Position numbers and translations under genes: made by a program. Shown in pieces: positions 56,431-64,000 of a stretch of 64,000 bases of DNA (the stretch's first letter is position 1; every line of letters begins with the position of its first letter). Source of the stretch: Planctomycetaceae bacterium (lineage in GTDB: Bacteria > Planctomycetota > Planctomycetia > Planctomycetales > Planctomycetaceae); contig JACKHO010000002.1 in assembly GCA_020638955.1 (NCBI GenBank), positions 558,001 through 622,000 on the forward strand, read 5' to 3'. The notes under the pieces are model-generated. The model saw only the letters and a program-made list of their open reading frames with translations. It searched no databases and was not told where the DNA came from.

Positions 56431-57324
56431 CTACAGCAGCGTCGCAATGGCCTTGGGAACGTACTGCGGCAGGTCTGACGCGATGAGGCCGGGTTCTGTC
56501 CAGTCCTTTGCCGCGAGGTCGCCAGCAAGGCCGTGGAGGTAGACTCCCAATTGGGCTGCTTCAAACGAGAGACAGCCTTGTCCCAAGAGTGACAGGATGA
56601 TGCCAGTGAGGACGTCACCCGAACCGCCCGTAGCCATTCCTGTATTTCCGGTCGTGTTGATGTAGTAACGATGGCCGTCTGTAACCACCGTGCCCGGGCC
56701 TTTGAGGACCAACACAACGTCGTGCTGCTTCGCGAATTGAATTGCCAGACCGACACGATTGGATTCGATTTCTCGAATCGAATATCCACTCAGTCGTGCA
56801 AACTCTCCGGGATGTGGGGTGAGAACTCGATCCACTCCAGGGGGATCAGTTTCCAGGCTGCGACTTTCGGCCAGCGAGTTGAGTGCGTCGGCATCGAATA
56901 CGGCGGGTAGTTGAATGGTGTGGTACAGCGTGCTGACGAGCGAGTTGAGAATCGGCGAACGTCCCAGGCCAGGGCCAATGGCGAACGCGTTCATCTGGGG
57001 AAGTTGCTGGAGGATTTGTGTTTCGGCGACCTTGGTCAACCGGCCTGAGTCGTCGTCGGCAAGTCTCACCGTCAAGTACGATGGTTCTCCCACAGCAATT
57101 TCACTGATGCACGTTTTCCCTGAAGCGACATACACGAGTCCAGATCCACATCGGAGCGCAGACCTTCCAGCCAGCACAGCGGCTCCCGTCATGCCGGGGC
57201 TGCCAGCAATAAGCATGACGCGACCAAAAGTTCCCTTGTGACCTGAGGGAATTCGGACGGGGAACTTGGGGAGTTTCGTGACTTCAGTAGTTCTCAGGGC
57301 TGGATCAATACTGTCGCTGTTCAT
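56431..57324 (-). CDS. nnrD: ADP/ATP-dependent NAD(P)H-hydrate dehydratase
   Basis: The 297-residue protein repairs hydrated NAD(P)H. It has a ribokinase-like fold with GHKGTFGRVMLIAGSPGMTG (about 28-47), GSGLVYVA, FAIGPGLGRSP, VFDADALNSLAES, LTPHPGEFARLSGY and the catalytic NTTGNTGMATGGSGDVLTGI near the C-terminus. It is the single-domain form, lacking the NnrE epimerase part found in YjeF. It overlaps the serine hydrolase gene by four bases (57321-57324), so the two are coupled. The 220-base gap beyond its stop holds no gene I can see. Confidence 0.93.
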   Translation of the reverse strand: MNSDSIDPALRTTEVTKLPKFPVRIPSGHKGTFGRVMLIAGSPGMTGAAVLAGRSALRCGSGLVYVASGKTCISEIAVGEPSYLTVRLADDDSGRLTKVAETQILQQLPQMNAFAIGPGLGRSPILNSLVSTLYHTIQLPAVFDADALNSLAESRSLETDPPGVDRVLTPHPGEFARLSGYSIREIESNRVGLAIQFAKQHDVVLVLKGPGTVVTDGHRYYINTTGNTGMATGGSGDVLTGIILSLLGQGCLSFEAAQLGVYLHGLAGDLAAKDWTEPGLIASDLPQYVPKAIATLL

Positions 57325-58442
57325 GAGTTGCTCTCCGCCAGTCCAAGATCGACATAGATTTGATTGACCAGTTCGTGGAATCGTCTTTGATGCACGGACT
57401 CACCGGGGCAACCGTTCGCGATGAGAACCACTACGAGTTCGTGTGCGGGATCAGCAAAGCCGACAGAGGACTGGGCCCCGCCGTGTCCAAATGTTTCGGC
57501 AGACGCATATCGACCATATCCGTACGGCACGGGAGCTTTCGCATACTGCTGCGAATTAATGATCAGGCCGAGGCCGAAGTCGAGGACGTTACAGAATGTC
57601 TGGTCGAACGTGTTCACACGCCAGCGTTTGGTCATCTCCCGCACAGTTGTTTCCTGGAGAATGACCTCGCCACTTTCACTGCGGCCACCGCGCAGCAGCA
57701 TTTCATAGAATCGTCCCAGATCAGCGGCTGGGCCACGCATGCTGGCTCCCGGTGCGGGAACGGACAATGACTCGGGCAAGTGGCTGCGGGTGGCAACGAG
57801 TTCTCCATCGCGTTCCGCATAAGTTAGTCCAATCCGCGATTCGTGCTCAGCATGTTCGTCGGAGGTAAAGGACATGCGTGCATCGGACATGCCGAGGGGA
57901 TCGCAGACTTCTGCTTTAACAAACTCATCAACTGGACGGCCGGAGAGACGCTGGATGAGTTCACCGAGAATGAACCACGAGTTGCCAGGGTCGTAGGCCC
58001 CTTTGCTCCCCAGGATCCACTCGGGCCGTAGTGGAGCACGACAAATCTTGGCGACAATTTCTTCCCACGTGGCCTGCGGCCAGCCGGAGACGACAGGCTT
58101 CAATCCCGCTGTATGCGTCAGTAAATGCCAGACGAGAACATCCTGCTTCTCGGCGTCGGCAAATTCGGGAATGTGTTTGCAAACTGGATCATGCACGGAA
58201 AGTGCGCCGGCGTCGCTGAGTTTCAAAATTGCCGCGGCGGTTAGTGGCTTTCCAGCAGAGAGCCAGCGAGTGAGTGTGTCCGGCTGCAATTCCGCGTCCG
58301 GAGTGTCGTTTCCCACCGCCGCATTGGCCACAGATTCACCGCGACGGGAGACGTACACCTGCATGCCGAGGTGCCACTTCTGCTCAATTCCCGCACGGAT
58401 GAGCGGCTCGATTCCTGGCAATGACTGGTTCAATTCGGACAT
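57321..58442 (-). CDS. Beta-lactamase-family serine hydrolase
   Basis: The 373-residue protein is a class C beta-lactamase/esterase-like enzyme. The S-x-x-K nucleophile motif is SAGKPLTAAAILKL (near residue 66), and a tyrosine motif candidate is in the YGYG region near 295. HGGAQSSVGFADPAHELVVV is the usual HxG box replacement for KTG. No signal peptide is present, so it is probably cytoplasmic or a leaderless esterase. I chose the ATG at 58442; the frame is open to 58673 but that extension is polar and unrelated. Substrate is unknown. Confidence 0.85.
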   Translation of the reverse strand: MSELNQSLPGIEPLIRAGIEQKWHLGMQVYVSRRGESVANAAVGNDTPDAELQPDTLTRWLSAGKPLTAAAILKLSDAGALSVHDPVCKHIPEFADAEKQDVLVWHLLTHTAGLKPVVSGWPQATWEEIVAKICRAPLRPEWILGSKGAYDPGNSWFILGELIQRLSGRPVDEFVKAEVCDPLGMSDARMSFTSDEHAEHESRIGLTYAERDGELVATRSHLPESLSVPAPGASMRGPAADLGRFYEMLLRGGRSESGEVILQETTVREMTKRWRVNTFDQTFCNVLDFGLGLIINSQQYAKAPVPYGYGRYASAETFGHGGAQSSVGFADPAHELVVVLIANGCPGESVHQRRFHELVNQIYVDLGLAESNS

Positions 58443-58600
58443 AGGGTTCAACAAATCAACCGATGTTTGTCGGTGTCGTTCGCAACGGGCAATGACTTGA
58501 GTGCTGCGTGCGTATGGTTTCGCTTCGCATCTGTGGAGACTACATTCGCGGTGAGATGCGGGCAAATGGGTGGATGTCAGACCCTGGTGGAATTGTGGAA

Positions 58601-59329
58601 ATGTCAGAGAAGTTAGATGTAATTGCGGTCGGTGCCCATCCCGACGATGTGGAAATTGCCGTCGGCGGCACACTTGCTCGCCTGGTCGAGCAGGGATACC
58701 GCGTCGGAATTATTGACCTGACCGACGGAGAGCCAACACCCGGCAGTCCGGGACCTGAAGTACGATTACAGGAGGCACAGGACGCCGCGAAGATTCTCGG
58801 TGTTCACGTGCGCAAAGTCCTCGACCTGCCGAACCGCCGGTTGTTCGACTCCTACGAAGCCCGCGTGGCCCTCGCCAAAGAATTTCGTCGCTATCGCCCA
58901 AAAATTGTGATGGGAATCCACGAGAAAACCCCCATGGCGTCGCCCGATCATTGGCAGGCTATGCAAATTACCGACGCGGCGATTTTCTACTCGCGACTGA
59001 CCAAATGGGATGCCGAGTTCGATCATTTGCCGGTTCATCGCATCAGTCAACAACTGTGGTATCCACTGGGATTCGGCACGGTCCAGCCGGCGTTGGGCCC
59101 GGGTTACTTCGTGCATGACATTGGTGAGAATCTCGACAAAAAACTTGAGTCCATTCGCGCTTACAAAACTCAGTTCCCTCCGGAGAAAGATCGAGTGTTT
59201 CACCTCGTGGAAAGTCAGGCCAAACTGTACGGCCAAACTTGTGGCTTCGCTGCTGGTGAATTGTTGATTGCCGCCAAGCCATTGGGAGTGCAGGATTTGG
59301 TTGGCCTGATGCGGCGAAAGGCAGATTAG
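58601..59329 (+). CDS. bshB1: PIG-L deacetylase, BshB1-like
   Basis: The 242-residue zinc deacetylase begins MSEKLDVIAVGAHPDDVEIA, with the zinc-binding A-H-P-D-D (residues 12-16). SPDHWQAM provides the third ligand (H near residue 118). Close matches to BshB1 are LIDLTDGEPTPGS-like IIDLTDGEPTPGSPGPEVRL and EKTPMASPDHWQA, and such enzymes remove acetyl from GlcNAc-malate in bacillithiol synthesis. The frame is open 93 bases further upstream, but the core begins at this ATG. BshA and BshC are not in the window, so the pathway assignment is tentative; another GlcNAc substrate is possible. Confidence 0.78.
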   Translation: MSEKLDVIAVGAHPDDVEIAVGGTLARLVEQGYRVGIIDLTDGEPTPGSPGPEVRLQEAQDAAKILGVHVRKVLDLPNRRLFDSYEARVALAKEFRRYRPKIVMGIHEKTPMASPDHWQAMQITDAAIFYSRLTKWDAEFDHLPVHRISQQLWYPLGFGTVQPALGPGYFVHDIGENLDKKLESIRAYKTQFPPEKDRVFHLVESQAKLYGQTCGFAAGELLIAAKPLGVQDLVGLMRRKAD

Positions 59330-59333
59330 TACT

Positions 59334-59750
59334 GTGAACAATCCTCGACCGAAAAAGTCCGTCAAGGCATTTGAAGATGTCCCCCTCTTCGGACAGCGCA
59401 GCATCACACTGGATGAGTCAGAGGGGCAAATTCGATTTGTGAACTGCCTGTGGCCCAAGAGTTTTCTGGCGTTCGGCTGTCACAAGGATATTTCCGTTTC
59501 GCTGGACGACGTCGACGCCGTTCAGGAAGTTGGACGGGGACAGTTCCTGCGGTTGTATCTCGATACGGCACAGGGTCGATGCGTGGTGGCGCCAACCTGG
59601 CAGGGGTTCGACAAGCTGCGATTTGAGCTGTTTCGAATCTTCCCGAACCACGTGGGCGCCGCTGGCGGTTGGGGCCCGTATATCACCATGGTTGCCTTCA
59701 TGGTCACAGTATTTGCCATTGTGGGAATCATCATTTACATGCTGTTGTGA
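59334..59750 (+). CDS. Small membrane protein of unknown function
   Basis: The 138-residue protein starts at a GTG four bases after the deacetylase stop. The body is mixed alpha/beta with FGCHKDISVSLDDVDAVQEV and CVVAPTWQGFDKLRFELFRI, and the C-terminus is one hydrophobic helix (about 113-138, VAFMVTVFAIVGIIIYMLL). No known family was recognised. It is probably tail-anchored with its bulk in the cytoplasm. The tight spacing suggests co-transcription with the deacetylase and possibly with mog. Confidence 0.65.
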   Translation: MNNPRPKKSVKAFEDVPLFGQRSITLDESEGQIRFVNCLWPKSFLAFGCHKDISVSLDDVDAVQEVGRGQFLRLYLDTAQGRCVVAPTWQGFDKLRFELFRIFPNHVGAAGGWGPYITMVAFMVTVFAIVGIIIYMLL

Positions 59751-59834
59751 GTGTCGCCGCCTGATTGCCAGTGCAAGTTCATCCCGGTACCCTCCCGCCT
59801 GACAACGCAACAAACTTCGAACTTTCTTATTGTC

Positions 59835-60365
59835 ATGACTGCCAGAATTGGGATTTTGACTGTCTCCGACCGTGCCAGCCGCGGCGAGTACGAAGACCGT
59901 GGCGGGCCTGCCATTCGGGAATACTTCGAAGATGTACTCGCCTCCGACTGGGAGCCGGTGTATCGCGTGGTTCAGGATGAAGTGTCCCTGATTGTTTCCG
60001 AACTGCGGCTGCTGGCAAATCAGGAAGGATGCTGTCTGATTGTCACGACCGGCGGTACGGGACCGGCAAAGCGCGACGTCACTCCGGAAGCAACGCTGGA
60101 AGTGTGCGAAAAAGAAATGCCGGGATTCGGCGAATTGATGCGGAAGGTCTCTCTGGAAAAGGTGCCAACCGCCATTCTGTCGCGGCAGACGGCGGGCATT
60201 TGCGGAAACTCCCTGATTGTGAATCTTCCCGGACAACCCAAAGCAATTCGGGAGTGTCTGGATGCCGTCATGCCCGCAATCCCATACTGTATCGACTTGC
60301 TCGAAGGACCGTTCCTGGAGACTCGTCCGGAATGTATCGAAGCATTTCGTCCCAAGAAGAAGTGA
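59835..60365 (+). CDS. mog: Molybdopterin adenylyltransferase-like protein (MogA/MoaB)
   Basis: The 176-residue protein has the MoCF-binding fold. Conserved parts are RIGILTVSDRASRGEYEDRG (about 4-23), LIVTTGGTGPAKRDVTPEAT (near 70-89, with the TTGGTG motif) and ICGNSLIVNLPGQPKAIREC near 130. It adenylylates molybdopterin before metal insertion. The frame is open upstream to 59751, but homology begins at the ATG at 59835. No other molybdenum cofactor genes are close. Confidence 0.9.
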   Translation: MTARIGILTVSDRASRGEYEDRGGPAIREYFEDVLASDWEPVYRVVQDEVSLIVSELRLLANQEGCCLIVTTGGTGPAKRDVTPEATLEVCEKEMPGFGELMRKVSLEKVPTAILSRQTAGICGNSLIVNLPGQPKAIRECLDAVMPAIPYCIDLLEGPFLETRPECIEAFRPKKK

Positions 60366-60423
60366 CGACCGCTGATTCGTCTCGCGTGTAATTTGTAGCT
60401 CAACCTTCTGAAAACTTACGTCC

Positions 60424-61998
60424 ATGTCCACACCTGTCCGCACTCGCTTTGCTCCTTCTCCCACCGGTTACATGCACATTGGCGGGATGCGTACGGCGTT
60501 GTTCAATTGGCTTTGGGCACGTCATAACGGCGGCACGTTTGTGCTCCGGATTGACGACACCGACCAGCAACGCAATCTGGACGAAGCGGTCGCTCCCATT
60601 CTGCACGCGTTTCGCTGGCTCGGCCTGCACTGGGATGAAGGTCCAGATGTCGGCGGGGATTACGGTCCCTACTTCCAGTCGCAGCGTGGCGACCGATATC
60701 AGGCGGCACTCGAAAAGTTGATGGCTGCAGGAAAGGCGTACAAGGACTTTGACAGTCCTGAGGTCGTGAAAGCTGATCGCGAGGCGGCGGAAAAGGAAAA
60801 GCGAAACTACCTCAACATCCGTCGTTCACTCGACTTGTCGCCGCAGGAAATTGCTGATTTGGAAGAGGCGAACACGTCGTATGTCATTCGGTTTCTGGTC
60901 GACCGCACGCGCAAAGTGGCCATTCAGGACAGCGTGCGCGGCGACGTGGAATGGGACTGCGCCCTCATTTCCGATCCCGTCATCATGCGTTCCAATGGAT
61001 CGCCGCTGTACAACTTCGCCAGTGTGGTCGATGACATCGACATGCAAATTACGCACGTAATTCGGGCCGAAGAACACCTGGCTAACACGTCGGTGCAGGC
61101 TCTCATTTTCGAAGCGTTGTCTGGATCGACTCCGCAGTTTGCACACATTCCCTTTGTGGCTGCACCGGGAACGACAAAGAAGCTCAGCAAACGCGATGTC
61201 GGCAAGTACCGAAACAATCCTCAGTTCCGCAAACTCTTTGCGTTGGGAGACACCGCGTTCCCAATACTCGGTAACGAGGTGTCCGAGTCGCTGAATCCCG
61301 TCATGGTTTCCTACTACGAGCAATTGGGATTCCTGCCTGAAGCCATTCTCAATTCTCTGGCGCGGCTGGGATGGTCGTTGGATGATGTGACGGAAAACAT
61401 GTCACTCGACTTCATTGTGGAGCACTTCACACTGGACCGTGTCGTCAAAGCATCTGCCGGATTCGATCCCGACCGCCTGTTGGCGTTCCAGGAACACTGG
61501 ATGGAATCGGTCGACACCGCCGCACGCGTCGAACAGTGCTTGCCCTACCTCATCAAAGCGGGCTGGATTTCATCATCACCAACCGATGACGAACGTGCCT
61601 TCACCGGGCGATTGATTACGGCTCTGGGCGAGCGGCTGAAAGTATTCAGTGACATTCTGAATTACGACGAGTACTTCGTCGCAGATGACCAGCTCGTCTA
61701 TGACGAAAAAGCCTACGCGAAACGGGTCGAGAAATCGGTTGAGACGACGATCCCGCTCCTGCAGGGCTATCGCGACGTCCTCGCTGCTGAAGAAGACTTC
61801 ACGGCCTCAGCATTGGAGGCGGCATTGAATCAATACGTCGAAAGCCGGGGAGCTGGACTCGGCGACATTATTCACGCATTGCGCCTGGCGACGACTGGAA
61901 AACCCGCGGGCCCGGGAATGTTCGACTGCCTCGAACTGCTCGGGAAAGAACGTTGCCTGGCCCGGATTGATCGCATGATTGCTCACGCAACGAGTTGA
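60424..61998 (+). CDS. gltX: Glutamyl-tRNA synthetase
   Basis: The 524-residue class I synthetase charges tRNA-Glu. The HIGH-type motif is PSPTGYMHIGGMRTALFNWL (about 10-29), RIDDTDQQRN follows (near 42-51), and VIRAEEHLANT precedes the KMSKS-type loop KKLSKRDVGK near 255. The C-terminal part (about 320-520) is the anticodon-binding helical cage. The pattern HIGG in place of HIGH, with KLSKR, is normal for GluRS. Whether it is discriminating or also charges tRNA-Gln cannot be judged here. It converges on the TIGR03009 gene with 15 bases between them. Confidence 0.95.
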   Translation: MSTPVRTRFAPSPTGYMHIGGMRTALFNWLWARHNGGTFVLRIDDTDQQRNLDEAVAPILHAFRWLGLHWDEGPDVGGDYGPYFQSQRGDRYQAALEKLMAAGKAYKDFDSPEVVKADREAAEKEKRNYLNIRRSLDLSPQEIADLEEANTSYVIRFLVDRTRKVAIQDSVRGDVEWDCALISDPVIMRSNGSPLYNFASVVDDIDMQITHVIRAEEHLANTSVQALIFEALSGSTPQFAHIPFVAAPGTTKKLSKRDVGKYRNNPQFRKLFALGDTAFPILGNEVSESLNPVMVSYYEQLGFLPEAILNSLARLGWSLDDVTENMSLDFIVEHFTLDRVVKASAGFDPDRLLAFQEHWMESVDTAARVEQCLPYLIKAGWISSSPTDDERAFTGRLITALGERLKVFSDILNYDEYFVADDQLVYDEKAYAKRVEKSVETTIPLLQGYRDVLAAEEDFTASALEAALNQYVESRGAGLGDIIHALRLATTGKPAGPGMFDCLELLGKERCLARIDRMIAHATS

Positions 61999-62013
61999 GC
62001 AAATCGGCGACGG

Positions 62014-62979
62014 CTATTGAACCGTGGCACGACCATTCCCCTGTGCAGTTCTTTCAATTTGACCGTTGGGAAGAATCTTCTGGGCGTTATTCATCTGCGG
62101 TGGTGCCTTTTCATGTACCAGAAGTTTGTAGGCAGCTGGAAGTCGCCCTTGGAACGGGCTTTGCGGCAACCACGGGAGCTTTCGGGTAGCGTGTTTCGTG
62201 AATACGTAAACAGTTTCATTATTACCTGAGGCACCCCACAAACGTACGGCTGTCGGGAGGAAGTCGGCGGTGTTCAGCAGTACTTCAATGCGTCGGTATT
62301 CGCGCTGCTGCGCTGGGTGTAGAGGCGCGGCCACAATGTGAATGACGCCCTTTTGGGGATTGTGCATGTCCCCCAATGTCATCAGGTAGCGTTTCTTCAT
62401 TTCCTCGGCTTTCATCCCGAACAGGAATGGCAGAGGACTCTCAATGATGTTCTGACCCTGAAAACGGGCCGGAATGTCGACCATGTTGTAGGTTTTCTCA
62501 TCATGGTTGATGTCGAGAATTTCTTTTCCCGTACAAATCCAGGACTGCGTGTAGTTTGGCTTCACCTGGAACGTAACGCCTCGGGTCTCGTTCGTTTCAG
62601 GAAGTTGTTTGGGAGGGAAGAAGTCCATCCGGCCCTTGTCAGGCTCTTCGTAGTAGTAACGCCCTTCCGACCGCTTCTCGATTTTAAACACAAAATCGTA
62701 GTCGTACTTCTCGAATGCCCCTTCGAGCTTCGTCAGCTTGACGGAGTACTTCTCCCATGTGACAAGGATTTGCTCCAATTCCGGGCTGACTTCATGCTTT
62801 TCGGCAGGCTGTCCCTGCTGCGCAGGCTGGACTGGACGTTGAATTGGGTCGGGATTGTTGGCGACCGGAGGAATAGTGCTGCGTCCGGGAGCCTGACCCT
62901 GTCCCCACACTGCGCCTGTTGCAAGACATCCCGGGATGACAATGAGTCCCAGAATATGGGCAATAAGACGTCGATGCAT
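62014..62979 (-). CDS. TIGR03009 planctomycete-specific protein
   Basis: The 321-residue protein has a signal peptide (MHRRLIAHILGLIVIPGCLA, cut near VWGQG), a Pro/Gln-rich linker to about residue 60, and a lipoprotein-localisation-like beta fold. Its segments (LEGAFEKYDYDFVFKIEKRS, GRYYYEEPDKGRMDFFPP, NYTQSWICTGKEILDINHDE, YNMVDIPARFQGQNI, SPLPFLFGMKAEEMKKRY) match the TIGR03009 family as I recall it. Function is unknown; similarity to LolA/LolB suggests lipid or lipoprotein handling. It is divergent from the LptF/G-like gene with a 293-base gap. AAGGA lies 11 bases before the chosen ATG. Confidence 0.85.
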   Translation of the reverse strand: MHRRLIAHILGLIVIPGCLATGAVWGQGQAPGRSTIPPVANNPDPIQRPVQPAQQGQPAEKHEVSPELEQILVTWEKYSVKLTKLEGAFEKYDYDFVFKIEKRSEGRYYYEEPDKGRMDFFPPKQLPETNETRGVTFQVKPNYTQSWICTGKEILDINHDEKTYNMVDIPARFQGQNIIESPLPFLFGMKAEEMKKRYLMTLGDMHNPQKGVIHIVAAPLHPAQQREYRRIEVLLNTADFLPTAVRLWGASGNNETVYVFTKHATRKLPWLPQSPFQGRLPAAYKLLVHEKAPPQMNNAQKILPNGQIERTAQGNGRATVQ

Positions 62980-63272
62980 GTCGTGACAATCCTTCGTCTG
63001 CGTCAATGTGGGAACGGCTTTGACAGTTTCCGTACTGCAGGTGCGTGGCACCCGTTCCCCGAAGCCAATTACCGCGCGGGCGGCGCATGGCTCCGTGGCA
63101 GTCTAAATGTTCTTCGCCGTTCGCGGAAAGGCCGAATTCCCCCCTGACATGTCTACATCGGCACATTTCGCCGAAACGGCAATTCACCTTGACCCAAACT
63201 GCAGTTTTTACATACCAAACCGACCCAAATTGCCCCCATTTCTCGCTTTGTTGGCCGTGCAGTTCGCGTCCC

Positions 63273-64000
63273 ATGACGACCTTCGACCGCTACCTCCTGC
63301 AGCGATTTCTCTACGTCTGCATGGTGTTTACCATCGCGGTGCTGGGGCTGTACATCATCATCGACGGGTTCACGAACCTGGACGCCTTTCAGCTGAAATC
63401 TGAAGGGAAGGGCACGACTTATCTCGTACTCCTCATGGCCGAGCGGTATGTGTATCAGTCGGCCAACATTCTCGATTTGGCCGGGCCGACGATTGTCGTC
63501 ATTTCCGCGCTGTGTGCCCTCGCTCTCATGCTGAAGCAGGGGGAAATTCACCCCATGCTGGCAGCTGGTGTACCGACGTACCGTTGGGCGCTCGCGCTGC
63601 CGGTGGGGGCGTTGCTGCTGAATGCTGCCATGGTCTTCAATCAGGAATGGGTGCTTCCCAGGATTGCTCCACACCTGCAGACAAACCACGGGGACACCGT
63701 GAACGACAAGCAGGCAGTTCAGCCTCAGTACGATCCCAAGTGGTGGATTTTCATCACGGGGGAATCGACCATTCCGGGCGAACAACGAATTGATGCACCT
63801 GAGTTTCTGTTGCCACCATCCATTGCTGGCGACTTCGTCAAACTGCGAGGCGAGTCGGCGTACTTTTACGCGCGCGACGGAGAGAGTCCTCCCGGCTGGT
63901 TGATCACTAAGGCCGACCCTCCCGTCACCAGCTTGAAGCTCACCGACCAGGGACGCCAGGCCCTCGTGCCGCAACCCGATGGAACGAGCATTTTCATTTC
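63273..64000 (+). CDS. LptF/LptG-family permease, N-terminal part
   Basis: The gene runs off the window at base 64000; 242 codons are visible. It starts MTTFDRYLLQRFLYVCMVFT, the usual amphipathic start of LptF/LptG, followed by the first membrane helix (about 13-32) with IIDGFTNLDAF. The second and third helices lie near 70-90 and 110-130 (VPTYRWALALPVGALLLNAA). EIHPMLAAGVPTYRW is the coupling-helix region and NQEWVLPRIAP begins the periplasmic jelly-roll domain. LptF and LptG form the lipopolysaccharide export channel with LptB; in planctomycetes the exported molecule is not known from sequence. Which of the two it is cannot be decided. Confidence 0.88.
   Translation, partial: MTTFDRYLLQRFLYVCMVFTIAVLGLYIIIDGFTNLDAFQLKSEGKGTTYLVLLMAERYVYQSANILDLAGPTIVVISALCALALMLKQGEIHPMLAAGVPTYRWALALPVGALLLNAAMVFNQEWVLPRIAPHLQTNHGDTVNDKQAVQPQYDPKWWIFITGESTIPGEQRIDAPEFLLPPSIAGDFVKLRGESAYFYARDGESPPGWLITKADPPVTSLKLTDQGRQALVPQPDGTSIFI

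Overview
The window looks like chromosomal DNA of a planctomycete (Planctomycetota), with GC content in the mid-fifties by eye. The evidence is the mix of gene families: a TIGR03009 protein, a DUF1501 protein with a Tat signal, a secreted sulfatase, a DUF3472 protein, an ECF sigma factor fused to a membrane anchor and secretin-like domain, a Ser/Thr kinase with a TPR tail, a HEAT-repeat protein, a DUF5117/DUF4953-type metalloprotease and unusually large pseudopilins. No rRNA, tRNA or CRISPR array was recognised. Both window ends cut genes: a PilX/GspK-like protein at base 1 and an LptF/LptG-like permease at base 64000.

Layout. (1) 1-13324, all on the minus strand, is a type IV pilus / type II secretion locus. 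It runs in transcription order: PilB/GspE-type ATPase, PilT-type retraction ATPase, second PilB/GspE ATPase, PilC/GspF platform protein, five prepilin-like proteins and a PilX/GspK-like start. (2) 13633-17982 (plus) carries cmk and dnaE. (3) 18139-19342 is an IS110-family element with a structured non-coding leader and near-perfect 32-bp inverted repeats, sitting among short CTCTGYGT-type intergenic repeats. (4) 19448-29691 holds an MGMT-like protein, a sulfatase, the sigma-factor fusion, a HEAT protein, a kinase and a UvrD/Rep helicase. (5) 29759-35960 holds thiG, a 141-bp inverted-repeat element, eno, a metzincin-motif metalloprotease and cysC. (6) 36049-39868 holds a FabZ-like dehydratase, an unknown protein, fabF and a frameshifted transaldolase.

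(7) 40002-46080 holds a DUF3472 protein, a tightly coupled minus-strand trio (membrane acyltransferase, DUF155-like protein, FAD oxidoreductase), a GNAT enzyme and an unknown protein. (8) 46098-50070 (minus) holds a rhomboid protease, argJ and an MFS transporter. (9) 50331-54669 holds two GT39/ArnT-like membrane glycosyltransferases, the second frameshifted, and a GNAT enzyme overlapping it tail to tail. (10) 54831-64000 holds a DUF1501 protein, nnrD with a serine hydrolase, a BshB1-like deacetylase, a small membrane protein, mog, gltX, a TIGR03009 protein and the LptF/G-like permease.

Most of the window is housekeeping. The clearest functional unit is the pilus/secretion locus, where ATPases and platform protein sit just upstream of the pseudopilins they would assemble. 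The parts most worth a second look are the IS110 element with its candidate bridge RNA, the membrane-anchored sigma factor, the acyltransferase/DUF155/FAD trio, the 141-bp inverted-repeat element, and two genes that each appear to have lost a single base.
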